A stretch of 64,000 bases of DNA from Tillus elongatus (taxonomy: Eukaryota > Arthropoda > Insecta > Coleoptera > Cleridae), in the NCBI GenBank assembly GCA_964006375.1, contig OZ023264.1, positions 178,725,631 through 178,789,630 of the forward strand, read 5' to 3'. The stretch's first letter is position 1. The number at the start of each line of letters is the position of its first letter. Positions 62,993 through 64,000 of this stretch are shown here, piece by piece. The notes under the pieces are model-generated. The model was not told where the DNA came from. It saw only the letters and a list, made by a program, of their open reading frames with translations, and did no database searches. The position numbers and the translations under genes are program-made.

Positions 62993-64000
<1,008 letters not shown>

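Overview
This is arthropod, most likely insect, nuclear DNA. It is AT-rich and dominated by transposable elements. The evidence is a FYVE-domain exon bounded by splice signals, insect-type non-LTR retrotransposons (one with a DUF4780-like ORF1), Tc1/mariner relics, a tRNA-derived SINE and seventeen long (TA)n arrays. I see no prokaryotic operon, CRISPR array or rRNA. Almost every long open frame is a retrotransposon relic or an antisense or (TA)n shadow.

Host coding: the only host exon I can support is 1563-1722 (+). It encodes most of the FYVE zinc finger of a Phafin protein (PLEKHF1/2, Drosophila rush). If so, much of the window is probably intron or 3' flank of that gene. No following exon could be recognised.

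Layout. 1-1543: LINE-A copy and a (TA)n tract running up to the FYVE acceptor. 1.75-4.4 kb: a foldback repeat around (TA)n, two SINE copies and a hAT-like element carrying a LINE-A fragment. 5.2-10.1 kb: (TA)n-linked repeat families, a GC-rich foldback and a 52-bp LINE micro-insertion. 10.1-12.6 kb: a 3'-truncated LINE-A. 12.6-17.4 kb: (TA)n repeats, an inverted-duplicated Ty3/gypsy RNase H fragment and MITEs. 17.4-28.8 kb: four LINE-A copies, one of them full length at 22.16-25.32 kb, and a second LINE (LINE-F). 29-33.3 kb: foldbacks, MITEs, a hammerhead-ribozyme-like motif and a 110-bp-arm hairpin. 33.5-35.6 kb: a Tc1/mariner element with long inverted repeats. 36.5-37.4 kb: an internally deleted LINE-A. 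39.5-42.5 kb: (TA)n repeats and a second Tc1/mariner relic split by a LINE-D 3' end. 43.5-48.5 kb: a jockey-type LINE, a 484-bp insertion with a 13-bp target duplication and a decayed hammerhead motif, and an RTE-type LINE. 49.2-52 kb: LINE-D with ORF1, ORF2 start and a 418-bp tandem duplication bounded by (TA)n. 53-54.8 kb: LINE-E. 55.2-61.6 kb: four LINE-A copies, one with an uninterrupted 525-residue RT frame. 62.7-63.85 kb: MITE plus (TA)n repeat.

How the parts relate: LINE-A (twelve copies, about 3.16 kb when complete, single endonuclease-RT ORF) has been the most active element. The (TA)n arrays are not random. Most sit at fixed junctions of a few dispersed repeat families, so they appear to spread as part of mobile modules. 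The two hammerhead-like motifs, both antisense and both in short non-coding repeats, are the most unusual signals. Boundaries of dispersed repeats were set by eye and may be off by tens of bases.
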